The notes under the pieces are model-generated. The model saw only the letters and a list, made by a program, of their open reading frames with translations, ran no database searches and was not told the origin of the DNA. Shown here one piece after another: positions 1-6,411 of a stretch of DNA of 15,607 nucleotides (position 1 is its first letter; every line of letters starts with the position of its first letter). The stretch is from an uncultured Clostridia bacterium (GTDB lineage Bacteria > Bacillota > Clostridia > TANB77 > RGIG9151): contig CAKSUD010000035.1 in the NCBI GenBank assembly GCA_934500865.1, forward strand, positions 1 to 15,607. The letters run 5' to 3'. Position numbers and translations under genes: made by a program.

Positions 1-2
1 CT

Positions 3-1193
3 GGAACACATACTTATAAAGCTACTTATACTCCAAGTGATACAACAAACTATAAAACAATAACTGATATTGATATTGAAGTTAATGGTAAAAATAAGTT
101 TGATGTAATAACATCAGTTAATGGTGGAAATGGAACAATTACACCAAGTAAAATAGGTGTTATTGAAGGAACTAAAGAAGAAATAACATTTACACCAAAC
201 TCAGGCTATGTAGTAAGCAAAGTAATGGTAAATGGAGTAGTAAAAACAAGCGAAGTAAGAGATAACAAAATAGAAATAACAGTAACAGAAGAGATGACAG
301 TAGAAGTAACATACAAGAGAAAAAGCACTGGCGGAGGTGGCGGAAGTTCATCTACAACAACATATAAGATAACAGTAACAGAAGGTAAAAACGGAAGCAT
401 AACTCCAAATGGAGTAGTAAAAGTAGAAAAAGGTGAAGACCAAACATTTAAGATAAAAGCAAAAAAAGGTTATGAAATAAAAGATGTATTAGTAGACGGA
501 AAGAGTGTAGGAACAGTATCAAGATATACATTTAAAAATGTAAAAGCAAAACATACACTAGAGGCAACATTTAAGAAAGTAGAAATACCAGAACAAAAAC
601 CAGAAGATATAGAAACACCAGAGCAAAAGCCAGAGGGCAAGGAAACATTTAAAGATGTAAAGAAAAATGCTTGGTATTATGAAGCGGTAGAGTATGTGGC
701 AAAAAAAGGATTAATGAATGGAACAGGAAATGATGAATTTAATCCAAACATAAACACAACAAGAGGAATGATAGTAACAATTCTATATCACCTAGAAGGT
801 TCGCCAGAAGTTGCTAATAGCACATTTACAGACGTAGCAAATACAGATTATTATGCAAAAGCAGTAGCTTGGGCAGAGAAAAATGGAATTGTAAGTGGAT
901 ATGGCAACGGTCAATTTGGACCAAATGACTCAATAGCTAGAGAACAATTAGCAACAATAATGTATCGTTACACAATGTACAAAAAATATGATACATCAGT
1001 AGGTGAAGACACAAATATTTTAAGTTATAACGATATATCAGAATTATCAGAATATGCAGTATCTTCAATGCAATGGGCATGTGGATCAGGCCTAGTAAAT
1101 GGAATGGGTGAAGGTAAATTAGCACCAAAAGGAAACGCAACGAGAGCACAAGTAGCAGTGATACTTATGAAATATTGCGAAAAAAACAAATAG
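3..1193 (+). CDS. Surface protein C-terminus: InlB-type repeats plus three SLH domains (5' partial)
   Basis: The reading frame is open from the first bases of the window (codon phase begins at base 3), so this is the last 396 residues of a larger protein. In order it shows the end of an Ig-like/MBG-type repeat (TYTPSDTTNYKT, about 15-65), an InlB-type beta repeat with GNGTITP and NSGYVVSKVMVNG (about 105-240), a Gly/Ser/Thr linker at about 330-365, a second InlB-type repeat with GSITPNG and GYEIKDVLVDG, and a Pro/Glu/Lys-rich linker (about 580-645). Three SLH domains follow (about 648-800, 822-990 and 1015-1185), each with an aromatic-rich start and a TRxxxxxxL-like end. SLH triplets are known to bind pyruvylated secondary cell wall polymer, so the protein should be non-covalently displayed on the cell wall. 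What the missing N-terminal part does cannot be seen. The same InlB-type repeat occurs in the gene at the right end of the window. Confidence 0.9.
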   Translation, partial: GTHTYKATYTPSDTTNYKTITDIDIEVNGKNKFDVITSVNGGNGTITPSKIGVIEGTKEEITFTPNSGYVVSKVMVNGVVKTSEVRDNKIEITVTEEMTVEVTYKRKSTGGGGGSSSTTTYKITVTEGKNGSITPNGVVKVEKGEDQTFKIKAKKGYEIKDVLVDGKSVGTVSRYTFKNVKAKHTLEATFKKVEIPEQKPEDIETPEQKPEGKETFKDVKKNAWYYEAVEYVAKKGLMNGTGNDEFNPNINTTRGMIVTILYHLEGSPEVANSTFTDVANTDYYAKAVAWAEKNGIVSGYGNGQFGPNDSIAREQLATIMYRYTMYKKYDTSVGEDTNILSYNDISELSEYAVSSMQWACGSGLVNGMGEGKLAPKGNATRAQVAVILMKYCEKNK

Positions 1194-1231
1194 GTACAAT
1201 ACTTTTTGTTGACTAACTGAATATTTGGAAT

Positions 1232-1284
1232 AAAAAACGGGGGGAAAGCTATTCGTTAATGATAGTTTTAACCCCGTTTTTTTT
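1232..1284 (+). terminator. Intrinsic terminator of the SLH surface-protein gene
   Basis: AAAAAACGGGG (1232-1242) pairs with CCCCGTTTTTT (1272-1282). An inner CTAT/ATAG helix (1249-1252 with 1262-1265) extends the hairpin, and a run of T follows. It lies 38 nt after the stop codon. Confidence 0.9.
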
Positions 1285-1324
1285 GAAAGAAGCAAATAGG
1301 AATATTTATTAATTAAAAAAATTC

Positions 1325-1353
1325 TTGACAATTACTTTTGGTATATATAAAAT
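1325..1353 (+). promoter_or_regulatory. Promoter of the perR-rbr-dfx-uvrB operon
   Basis: TTGACA at 1325-1330, a 17-nt spacer and TAAAAT at 1348-1353 form a sigma-A-type promoter. The predicted start falls at about 1360, at the left edge of the palindrome at 1361-1383. Confidence 0.7.
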
Positions 1354-1360
1354 AAAATTG

Positions 1361-1383
1361 AAAATAGGAATTATTCTTATTTT
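1361..1383. promoter_or_regulatory. 23-bp palindrome, candidate PerR box
   Basis: AAAATAGGAAT (1361-1371), one central T, then ATTCTTATTTT (1373-1383). The arms match at 10 of 11 positions. The core AATnATT agrees with the centre of the known Bacillus PerR box (7-1-7, TTATAAT-n-ATTATAA), although the outer bases differ. It sits directly after the -10 element and just before the perR ribosome binding site, a position suited to autorepression. Assignment to PerR is inference from location. Confidence 0.6.
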
Positions 1384-1398
1384 TGGAAGAAGGAGTTT

Positions 1399-1800
1399 AT
1401 GAAAAACTATTCAAAGCAAAGAGAAGATTTATTGAACATTTTAAAAAATTCCAGATCACATCCAACAGCTGAAGAACTCTATGAGAAAACAAAAGAAAAG
1501 ATTCCAAGTGTTAGCCGGGGGACTGTGTATAGAAATTTAAAAGACTTAGTGGATGAAGGATATATTATAAAAATTTCTATGGCGAATGGAGCAGACAGAT
1601 ATGATTACATTCATAAAAAGCATAATCATATTATTTGTAAATCTTGTGGAACGGTTAAAGATTTTGAGTATAATTTCGATTTGGAAGATGTAAAACAATC
1701 AGTAATTAAACAAACAGAGGTTAGTCCTTTATTAGATGGTGTGATTATGTATGGAATTTGTGAAAAATGTAAGGAAAAACTAAAAAATAGGGGGTATTAA
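1399..1800 (+). CDS. perR: PerR-type peroxide-sensing repressor (Fur family)
   Basis: A 133-residue protein of normal Fur-family length. The winged helix spans about 5-68 (HPTAEELY, SRGTVYRNL). The metal ligands of PerR are all present: His21, Asp69, His75, His77 and Asp88 match the regulatory site, with Asp88 (TVKDFEY) in the place where PerR carries Asp and Fur usually Glu. Cys80/Cys83 and Cys121/Cys124 form the structural zinc site. In known PerR, Fe-bound histidines are oxidised by peroxide, which releases DNA. AAGGAG at 1390-1395 precedes the ATG closely (3 nt). The gene is first in an operon with rubrerythrin (3-nt gap) and superoxide reductase, the classic PerR targets. The palindrome at 1361-1383 suggests autoregulation. 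Confidence 0.93.
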   Translation: MKNYSKQREDLLNILKNSRSHPTAEELYEKTKEKIPSVSRGTVYRNLKDLVDEGYIIKISMANGADRYDYIHKKHNHIICKSCGTVKDFEYNFDLEDVKQSVIKQTEVSPLLDGVIMYGICEKCKEKLKNRGY

Positions 1801-1803
1801 ATT

Positions 1804-2343
1804 ATGGAATTAAAAGGTTCAAAGACAGAAAAAAATTTAATGGAAGCTTTTGCGGGAGAGTCTCAAGCTAGAAATAAATATACTTATTACGCAAGCAAAG
1901 CTAAAAAAGAGGGATATGAACAAATTGCAGCTTTGTTTTTAGAGACAGCAGATAACGAAAAAGAACACGCAAAACTTTGGTTTAAGCTTTTACATGAAAA
2001 TGATGTCCCATCAACAATAGAAAACTTAAAAGACGCTGCTTCTGGTGAAAATTTTGAGTGGACAAATATGTATGAGAGAATGGCGAAAGAGGCTAAAGAG
2101 GAAGGCTTTGAAAGAATAGCATTTTTATTTGAAGAAGTTGCAAAAATTGAAAAAGAGCACGAGGCAAGGTATTTAAAATTATTAGAAAACGTAGAAAATG
2201 GACTAGTATTTAGTAAAGAAGGAGAAAAAATTTGGAAATGTAGAAATTGTGGCCATATCGTAATTGGTAAGTCTGCACCAGAGGTTTGTCCAGTATGTGC
2301 ACATCCAAAAGCATATTTTGAAATAAAATCAGAAAATTATTAA
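1804..2343 (+). CDS. rbr: Rubrerythrin (NADH peroxidase component)
   Basis: A 179-residue protein of typical rubrerythrin length. The N-terminal ferritin-like four-helix domain (about 5-135) carries the diiron ligand motifs: Glu19 in AGESQAR, Glu52-x-x-His55, the EEGFE helix at 99-103, and Glu116-x-x-His119. The C-terminal rubredoxin domain (about 143-175) holds an Fe(Cys)4 site with Cys146/Cys149 and Cys162/Cys165 in the usual CPVCAHPKAYFE context. The family reduces hydrogen peroxide to water in the cytoplasm of anaerobes, with electrons passed through the rubredoxin centre. A GGGGG-rich site overlapping the end of perR serves as its ribosome binding site, and translation is probably coupled to perR. 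All key ligands appear intact. Confidence 0.95.
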   Translation: MELKGSKTEKNLMEAFAGESQARNKYTYYASKAKKEGYEQIAALFLETADNEKEHAKLWFKLLHENDVPSTIENLKDAASGENFEWTNMYERMAKEAKEEGFERIAFLFEEVAKIEKEHEARYLKLLENVENGLVFSKEGEKIWKCRNCGHIVIGKSAPEVCPVCAHPKAYFEIKSENY

Positions 2344-2360
2344 TATAATGAGGTGAGAAT

Positions 2361-2738
2361 ATGAAAAATACTCGTTTTTATATATGTGAGACTTGTGGAA
2401 ATGTAATTGGTCTCATAGATGGTAACTCTGATAGAATTGCTTGTTGTGGAAAACCAATGCAATTAATTATACCTAATACGGTAGATGCATCAAAAGAAAA
2501 ACATTTACCTTATTTAATAAATGATGGAGAGGATTTGATAGTTAAAATCGGCGAAATTGAGCATCCAATGGAAGAAGAACATTATATTTCTTGGGTTGCA
2601 CAAGTAACCGAAAGCGAAACTACTAGAATTAGGCTAAAACCAAATGAAAAACCAGAAGTGAGATTTAAAAATATAAAAGGTGCAATAATTTATGCTTATT
2701 GCAATAAACATGGATTATGGGCAATAGAAAATAAATAA
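2361..2738 (+). CDS. dfx: Desulfoferrodoxin / superoxide reductase (two-iron, class I type)
   Basis: A 125-residue protein. The N-terminal desulforedoxin domain has the Fe(Cys)4 centre: Cys9, Cys12, Cys28, Cys29. The catalytic domain carries the Fe(His)4(Cys)1 set: His48 (EKHLPY), His68 (EHPM), His74 (EEHYISW), Cys114 and His117 (YCNKHGLW). Lys47, next to His48, matches the conserved lysine thought to assist superoxide binding. The enzyme reduces superoxide to hydrogen peroxide without making oxygen. Rubrerythrin encoded 17 nt upstream would then remove the peroxide, so the two form a sequential detoxification pair. GAGGTGA at about 2350-2356 is a good ribosome binding site. All ligands of both iron sites are present. 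Confidence 0.95.
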   Translation: MKNTRFYICETCGNVIGLIDGNSDRIACCGKPMQLIIPNTVDASKEKHLPYLINDGEDLIVKIGEIEHPMEEEHYISWVAQVTESETTRIRLKPNEKPEVRFKNIKGAIIYAYCNKHGLWAIENK

Positions 2739-2775
2739 AAGTGTTAAAGCATATATTCGCAAAGGGATGGATGTA

Positions 2776-4737
2776 ATGATAAAAGTGGAAGAAAGTGAAA
2801 AAATGTTTAAACTACATTCAGAATATAAGCCAACAGGCGATCAACCACAAGCGATAGAAAAACTTGCAAATGGTATAATCGAAGGCAAAAAGTGTCAGAC
2901 ATTGCTCGGAGTAACAGGAAGCGGAAAAACGTTTACAATGGCAAACATAATTGAAAAAGTGCAAAAACCTACTTTGATTTTGGCACACAATAAAACATTA
3001 GCAGGACAACTTTATTCAGAATTCAAAGAGTTTTTCCCAGAGAACGCAGTGGAGTATTTTGTTTCTTATTATGATTATTACCAACCAGAAGCATATATCG
3101 CACAAACAGACACTTATATAGAAAAAGACTCGGCAATAAATGATGAAATAGATAAACTTCGTCACTCAGCCACAGCAGCATTGTTTGAAAGAAAAGATGT
3201 AATCATTGTAGCAAGTGTATCTTGTATATATGGTTTAGGTGACCCTGACGATTATAGTAATATGACAATATCTTTGCGTCCAGGAATGATAAAAGAAAGA
3301 GATGAGTTACTTAGAAAACTTGTAGAAAACCAATACGAAAGAAATGAAATTGAATTTACAAGAAGTAAATTTAGGGTTAAAGGAGACGTGGTGGAAGTTT
3401 TCCCGGCAGGATATGAAGATAAAGCGATTCGTATTGAATTTTGGGGAGATGAAATAGAAAAGATTTGTGAATTTGACCCACTAACTGGAAAAACAATTTC
3501 GACATTAACCCATACATTAATTCACCCGGCGTCTCACTATGTAACAAGCGGAGAAAAAATGAAAAAAGCTATAAAAAGTATAGAAGCCGAACTGGAAGTA
3601 TGTGTAAAAGAATTTAAGGAACAAGGAAAGTTACTTGAGGCACAAAGATTAGGAGAGAGAACTAACTTTGACTTAGAAATGCTACAAGAAATAGGCTTTT
3701 GCAGTGGAATTGAAAACTATTCAAGGCACATAAGCGGAAGAAAACCTGGAGAAGCTCCATATACATTACTAGATTATTTCCCTAAAGACTTTTTACTTTT
3801 TGTAGATGAGTCTCACGTTACATTACCACAAGTAAGGGGAATGTATAACGGAGACCGTGCAAGAAAAGACATGCTTGTCAATTATGGGTTTAGGCTACCA
3901 TCTGCGTACGATAACAGACCACTTAACTTTGGAGAGTTTGAGGAAAGAATAAATCAAGCTGTGTTTGTTAGTGCTACCCCTGCCGAATATGAATTAGAAC
4001 ATTCAAATGGAGAAGTAGCAGAGCAAATAATAAGACCAACCGGACTATTAGACCCTATAATAGAAGTAAGACCAGTAGAAAACCAAATAGATGATTTAAT
4101 TGGAGAAATAAATAAAGAAGTAGAAAAGAAAAACAGAGTTTTAGTTACAACACTAACTAAAAAAATGGCAGAAGACTTATCAGAATACCTAAAAGAAGTA
4201 GGAATAAAAGTAAAGTACCTTCATTCAGATATAGACACCTTAGAAAGATTGGAAATAATAAGAGATTTAAGACTTGGCGTGTTTGATGTTTTAGTCGGAA
4301 TTAATTTATTAAGAGAAGGACTAGACATTCCGGAAGTAGCCTTAGTTGCAATATTAGATGCAGATAAACCGGGATTTTTACGTTCGGACAGGTCACTTAT
4401 TCAAACTATAGGACGTGCTGCAAGAAACGCAGAAGGTAAGGTAATAATGTATGGAGACGAGCTAACTCCGGCTATGGAATATGCAATAAAAGAAACAAAC
4501 AGAAGAAGAAAAATACAAGATGACTATAATAAAGCAAACGGAATTATTCCAAAGACAATTAAAAAAGAAATTAGAGATACGATAGAAGTAACAAAACTTG
4601 CCGAAGAAGAAGTAGAGTATAAGATAGATGAAGTACCTATCGAACAGTTAAGACGTGAAATGAAAAAAGCGGCGAAGGAGCTAGATTTCGAAAGAGCAGC
4701 ATTACTCAGAGACGAAATTGTAAAACGTGGTGGATAA
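2776..4737 (+). CDS. uvrB: UvrB, excinuclease ABC subunit B
   Basis: About 653 residues, near the usual UvrB length (about 660). It shows Walker A GVTGSGKT (45-52), the tyrosine-rich damage-verifying beta-hairpin region YYDYYQPEAY (98-107), DESH (344-347), a VSATP motif, the helicase motifs GINLLREGLDIPE and QTIGRAARN, and a C-terminal UVR motif (about 613-648, ELDFERAALLRDEI) that contacts UvrC/UvrA. UvrB receives damaged DNA from UvrA and recruits UvrC in nucleotide-excision repair. The start is uncertain: an in-frame ATG at 2767 directly abuts the AAAGGG site, so the ATG at 2776 (9-nt spacing) is preferred. The ATG at 2803 matches the family's usual N-terminus (F-x-L-x-S-x-Y-x-P) but has a weaker site. 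The gene follows dfx by fewer than 40 nt with no terminator between, and uvrA is not adjacent, which is unusual. Confidence 0.96.
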   Translation: MIKVEESEKMFKLHSEYKPTGDQPQAIEKLANGIIEGKKCQTLLGVTGSGKTFTMANIIEKVQKPTLILAHNKTLAGQLYSEFKEFFPENAVEYFVSYYDYYQPEAYIAQTDTYIEKDSAINDEIDKLRHSATAALFERKDVIIVASVSCIYGLGDPDDYSNMTISLRPGMIKERDELLRKLVENQYERNEIEFTRSKFRVKGDVVEVFPAGYEDKAIRIEFWGDEIEKICEFDPLTGKTISTLTHTLIHPASHYVTSGEKMKKAIKSIEAELEVCVKEFKEQGKLLEAQRLGERTNFDLEMLQEIGFCSGIENYSRHISGRKPGEAPYTLLDYFPKDFLLFVDESHVTLPQVRGMYNGDRARKDMLVNYGFRLPSAYDNRPLNFGEFEERINQAVFVSATPAEYELEHSNGEVAEQIIRPTGLLDPIIEVRPVENQIDDLIGEINKEVEKKNRVLVTTLTKKMAEDLSEYLKEVGIKVKYLHSDIDTLERLEIIRDLRLGVFDVLVGINLLREGLDIPEVALVAILDADKPGFLRSDRSLIQTIGRAARNAEGKVIMYGDELTPAMEYAIKETNRRRKIQDDYNKANGIIPKTIKKEIRDTIEVTKLAEEEVEYKIDEVPIEQLRREMKKAAKELDFERAALLRDEIVKRGG

Positions 4738-4753
4738 AAATGTAAAAAAAGTA

Positions 4754-4782
4754 TTGCATAAATCAAATTATTAAAGTATAAT
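4754..4782 (+). promoter_or_regulatory. Promoter of a candidate antisense (antitoxin) RNA
   Basis: TTGCAT (4754-4759), a 17-nt spacer and a perfect TATAAT (4777-4782) lie just after uvrB. The predicted start is about 4789. No open reading frame follows before the terminator at 4830-4860, so the product would be an RNA of roughly 72 nt. Confidence 0.65.
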
Positions 4783-4791
4783 AGACTTGTG

Positions 4792-4815
4792 AGCTTAGTG
4801 AGCATATATAATCAC
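4792..4815 (+). repeat. Direct repeat copy A (in the antisense RNA)
   Basis: This copy contains TGAGCATATAT-aa-TCAC (4799-4815). It aligns with 4932-4955 at 20 of 24 positions in the same orientation. Confidence 0.8.
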
Positions 4816-4829
4816 ATTAAAAACGGCAC

Positions 4830-4860
4830 AAAAAAGAGACCCCCTATTGGTCTCTTTTTT
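4830..4860. terminator. Bidirectional terminator shared by the small RNA and the minus-strand peptide gene
   Basis: AAAAAAGAGACC (4830-4841) pairs perfectly with GGTCTCTTTTTT (4849-4860) around a 7-nt loop. The A-tract and T-tract flanks let it stop transcription from both sides. It may also serve any read-through from uvrB. Confidence 0.9.
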
Positions 4861-4870
4861 GCAGTCCTAG

Positions 4871-4945
4871 TTATTGTGCTATATTTAAGATAAGTAAGAA
4901 AAAAATAAGTACAAACACAATAGCCTTTATTAGCCTATTGAGCAT
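4871..4945 (-). CDS. 24-residue hydrophobic peptide, candidate type I toxin
   Basis: The gene encodes 24 residues, starting MLNRLIKAI and continuing as a nearly uninterrupted hydrophobic helix (VFVLIFFLLIL) to NIAQ. A positively charged N-terminus (Arg4, Lys7) followed by one membrane span is typical of type I toxins such as the Fst, TxpA and BsrG classes, but I see no specific family match. The start is supported by a perfect AGGAGGTGA site (4960-4952) with 6 nt before the ATG. The mRNA would begin near 4986 and end at the terminator at 4830-4860, facing the small RNA from 4789. In the leader, CACCT (4984-4980) can pair with AGGTG (4957-4953), with an inner CACT/AGTG helix, which would hide the ribosome binding site. 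Toxic function is inference from architecture. Confidence 0.65.
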   Translation of the reverse strand: MLNRLIKAIVFVLIFFLLILNIAQ

Positions 4946-4955
4946 ATATGCTCAC
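4932..4955 (+). repeat. Direct repeat copy B (over the toxin start site)
   Basis: This copy contains TGAGCATATAT-gc-TCAC (4939-4955). It matches 4792-4815 at 20 of 24 positions. On the minus strand it covers the last bases of the Shine-Dalgarno site, the ATG at 4945 and about four codons. Confidence 0.8.
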
Positions 4956-4992
4956 CTCCTCACTACCACAAGTGTAATTAGGTGGCAGGAAT

Positions 4993-5021
4993 ATATTACC
5001 ATATCTTTTATTTTAATTCAA
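4993..5021 (-). promoter_or_regulatory. Promoter of the minus-strand hydrophobic peptide gene
   Basis: Read on the minus strand: TTGAAT (5021-5016), a 17-nt spacer and TAATAT (4998-4993), preceded by TGG, which makes an extended -10. The predicted start at about 4986 gives a leader of roughly 40 nt. Confidence 0.55.
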
Positions 5022-5065
5022 CCAATTTATCCCAAAAATTCCAAAAAATAATTTAGTATAAAAAC

Positions 5066-5094
5066 TTGACAAAAGAAAAATATAGTTATACCAT
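5066..5094 (+). promoter_or_regulatory. Promoter of the GntR/ABC transporter operon
   Basis: A perfect TTGACA (5066-5071), a 17-nt spacer and TACCAT (5089-5094). A looser TATACC lies at 5087-5092. The inverted repeat at 5094-5122 begins at the -10 element. Confidence 0.6.
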
Positions 5095-5122
5095 TACTGT
5101 ATTAATTATAATATTACAGTAA
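5094..5122. promoter_or_regulatory. Inverted repeat, candidate operator of the GntR repressor
   Basis: TTACTGTA (5094-5101) and TACAGTAA (5115-5122) are a perfect 8-bp inverted repeat with a 13-nt AT-only spacer. It lies between the -10 element and the ribosome binding site AAAGGAGG, so a bound dimer would block initiation. This suits autorepression by the YtrA-type regulator encoded next to it. Confidence 0.65.
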
Positions 5123-5135
5123 AGGAGGAGGAGAA

Positions 5136-5519
5136 ATGCTAACTATTGATTATAGGAGCGGAGAATCGCTATATATCCAAATAAAAAACAACTATAAAAA
5201 GATGATAATGAGCGGTAGTTTAAAAGAAAATGAAATGTTACCATCAGTCCGAACCCTTGCCGGCAATCTAGCCATAAACGTAAACACAGTCCAAAGGGCA
5301 TATAGGGAATTAGAACAAGAAGGATATATTTATTCTGTTCCGGGTAAAGGAAATTTTGTCGCAAAAATCGATAAAAGCATAATAAATAAAGGATACAATG
5401 AATTTCGAGACCAACTACTTGAACTAATGGAAAAAGCAAAGTTTTTAAACATTTCAAAAGAAGAAGTTAATAAAATTGTAAATGAATTTTATGAAACACG
5501 AGGTGAAAAAAATGATTAA
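5136..5519 (+). CDS. GntR-family repressor, YtrA subfamily
   Basis: A 127-residue protein with an N-terminal GntR winged helix (about 8-77: SLYIQIKNNY, LPSVRTLAGNLAINVNTVQRAYRELEQEGYI, GKGNFVA). A short C-terminal helical stretch of about 45 residues replaces the large effector domain of other GntR proteins. That length and layout define the YtrA subfamily, which typically controls adjacent ABC transporter genes and in Bacillus responds to cell-envelope antibiotics. A strong AAAGGAGGAGG site precedes the ATG. The 3' end overlaps the ATPase start by 8 nt, so the genes are translationally coupled. The effector or signal cannot be read from sequence. Confidence 0.9.
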   Translation: MLTIDYRSGESLYIQIKNNYKKMIMSGSLKENEMLPSVRTLAGNLAINVNTVQRAYRELEQEGYIYSVPGKGNFVAKIDKSIINKGYNEFRDQLLELMEKAKFLNISKEEVNKIVNEFYETRGEKND

Positions 5520-6411
5520 GGTTAATAACGTAAGTAAAAGTTTTGATAATTTTCTTGCATTAGATAGTCTTAGCATTAATGTAGGGAAAGGTTCTATTTA
5601 TGGACTTGTAGGACCAAACGGTGCCGGAAAAACTACGTTAATGAAGGCAATTGCAGGAATTTATAGACTAAACAAAGGTGAAATTTTAATAGACAACAAA
5701 AAAGCATATGAAAACGTGGACATAAAGAACGAAACAATATACATATCTGATGAGCTGTTTTTCTTTAATAACTTTTCAATAAAACAAATGGCAGAACTAT
5801 ATAAAATGGTATATACAAATTGGGATCAAGAAAGATACGAAAGTTTAAAAGAAGTATTTAAAATAGACGAAAAAAGAAATGCAAATAAGCTATCCAAAGG
5901 AATGCAAAAACAAGTTGCATTTTGGCTAGCAATGTCAACACGCCCAAAAGTACTATTACTAGATGAACCATTAGACGGATTAGACCCTGTAATGAGAAGA
6001 AAAGTATTAAACATAATTATGGAAGACGTAGACGAAAATAAAACTACTGTAATGATTTCATCACATAACTTAAGAGAACTAGAAGATATATGTGACCATG
6101 TCGGAATTTTATCTAAGGGAAAATTAGTATTACAAAGACAAATAGATGACCTAAAAACAGAAACACATAAAATCCAAGTTGCATTTGAAAACGGATTATT
6201 CCCGGAAGAACTTTCAAAGAAATTTAATCTACTTCGTAAGTCTAGGCTTGGAACAGTTTACTCAATAATCTTAAAAGGCGATAAAGACGAAATAGTAAAA
6301 GAATTTAAGAAATTTAATCCACTCATCTTAGATATAATTCCATTAACCCTAGAGGAAATCTTTATTTATGAAGTCGGAGGTGAAGACAGTGAAATTAACG
6401 AGATTATTTAA
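5512..6411 (+). CDS. ABC transporter ATP-binding protein (YtrB-like)
   Basis: A 299-residue nucleotide-binding domain. It has Walker A GPNGAGKTT (34-42), signature LSKGMQKQ (127-134), Walker B VLLLDEP (147-153) with D-loop GLDP, and the switch histidine in SSHN (183-186). The region where a Q-loop glutamine is expected reads YISDELFFF (77-85) with no glutamine, as in several drug/lantibiotic-type ABC-2 exporters. About 90 C-terminal residues form an extra domain common in this class. The start at 5512 is chosen because GAGGTGA lies just before it and the sequence then begins MIKVNNVSK. An in-frame ATG at 5482 has no such site and lies inside gntR. It partners with the permease that overlaps its 3' end. 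Confidence 0.92.
   Translation: MIKVNNVSKSFDNFLALDSLSINVGKGSIYGLVGPNGAGKTTLMKAIAGIYRLNKGEILIDNKKAYENVDIKNETIYISDELFFFNNFSIKQMAELYKMVYTNWDQERYESLKEVFKIDEKRNANKLSKGMQKQVAFWLAMSTRPKVLLLDEPLDGLDPVMRRKVLNIIMEDVDENKTTVMISSHNLRELEDICDHVGILSKGKLVLQRQIDDLKTETHKIQVAFENGLFPEELSKKFNLLRKSRLGTVYSIILKGDKDEIVKEFKKFNPLILDIIPLTLEEIFIYEVGGEDSEINEII

Larger units (their letters stand above)
4789..4860 (+). ncRNA. Candidate type I antitoxin small RNA (RNA II-like)
   Basis: A short transcript is predicted from the TATAAT promoter at 4777-4782 to the T-tract at 4855-4860. It has no coding potential. Bases 4792-4815 are a direct repeat (20 of 24 identical) of 4932-4955, the region of the convergent toxin gene that covers the end of its Shine-Dalgarno site, its start codon and its first codons. 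Because the toxin is read from the other strand, this RNA is complementary to the toxin mRNA at its translation start, as well as across the shared terminator. This is the arrangement known from Fst/par of plasmid pAD1. The transcript is inferred from sequence only. Confidence 0.6.

Noticed and set aside
225..1193. ATG at 225 as the start of the SLH protein
   Set aside because: The frame is open from base 3 and encodes the same repeat type upstream, so 225 is an internal methionine of a gene that begins outside the window.
4524..4805. 93-codon minus-strand open frame over the end of uvrB
   Set aside because: It is a mirror of the highly conserved uvrB coding strand and has no supporting start signal. 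The shorter peptide at 4871-4945 has far better evidence.
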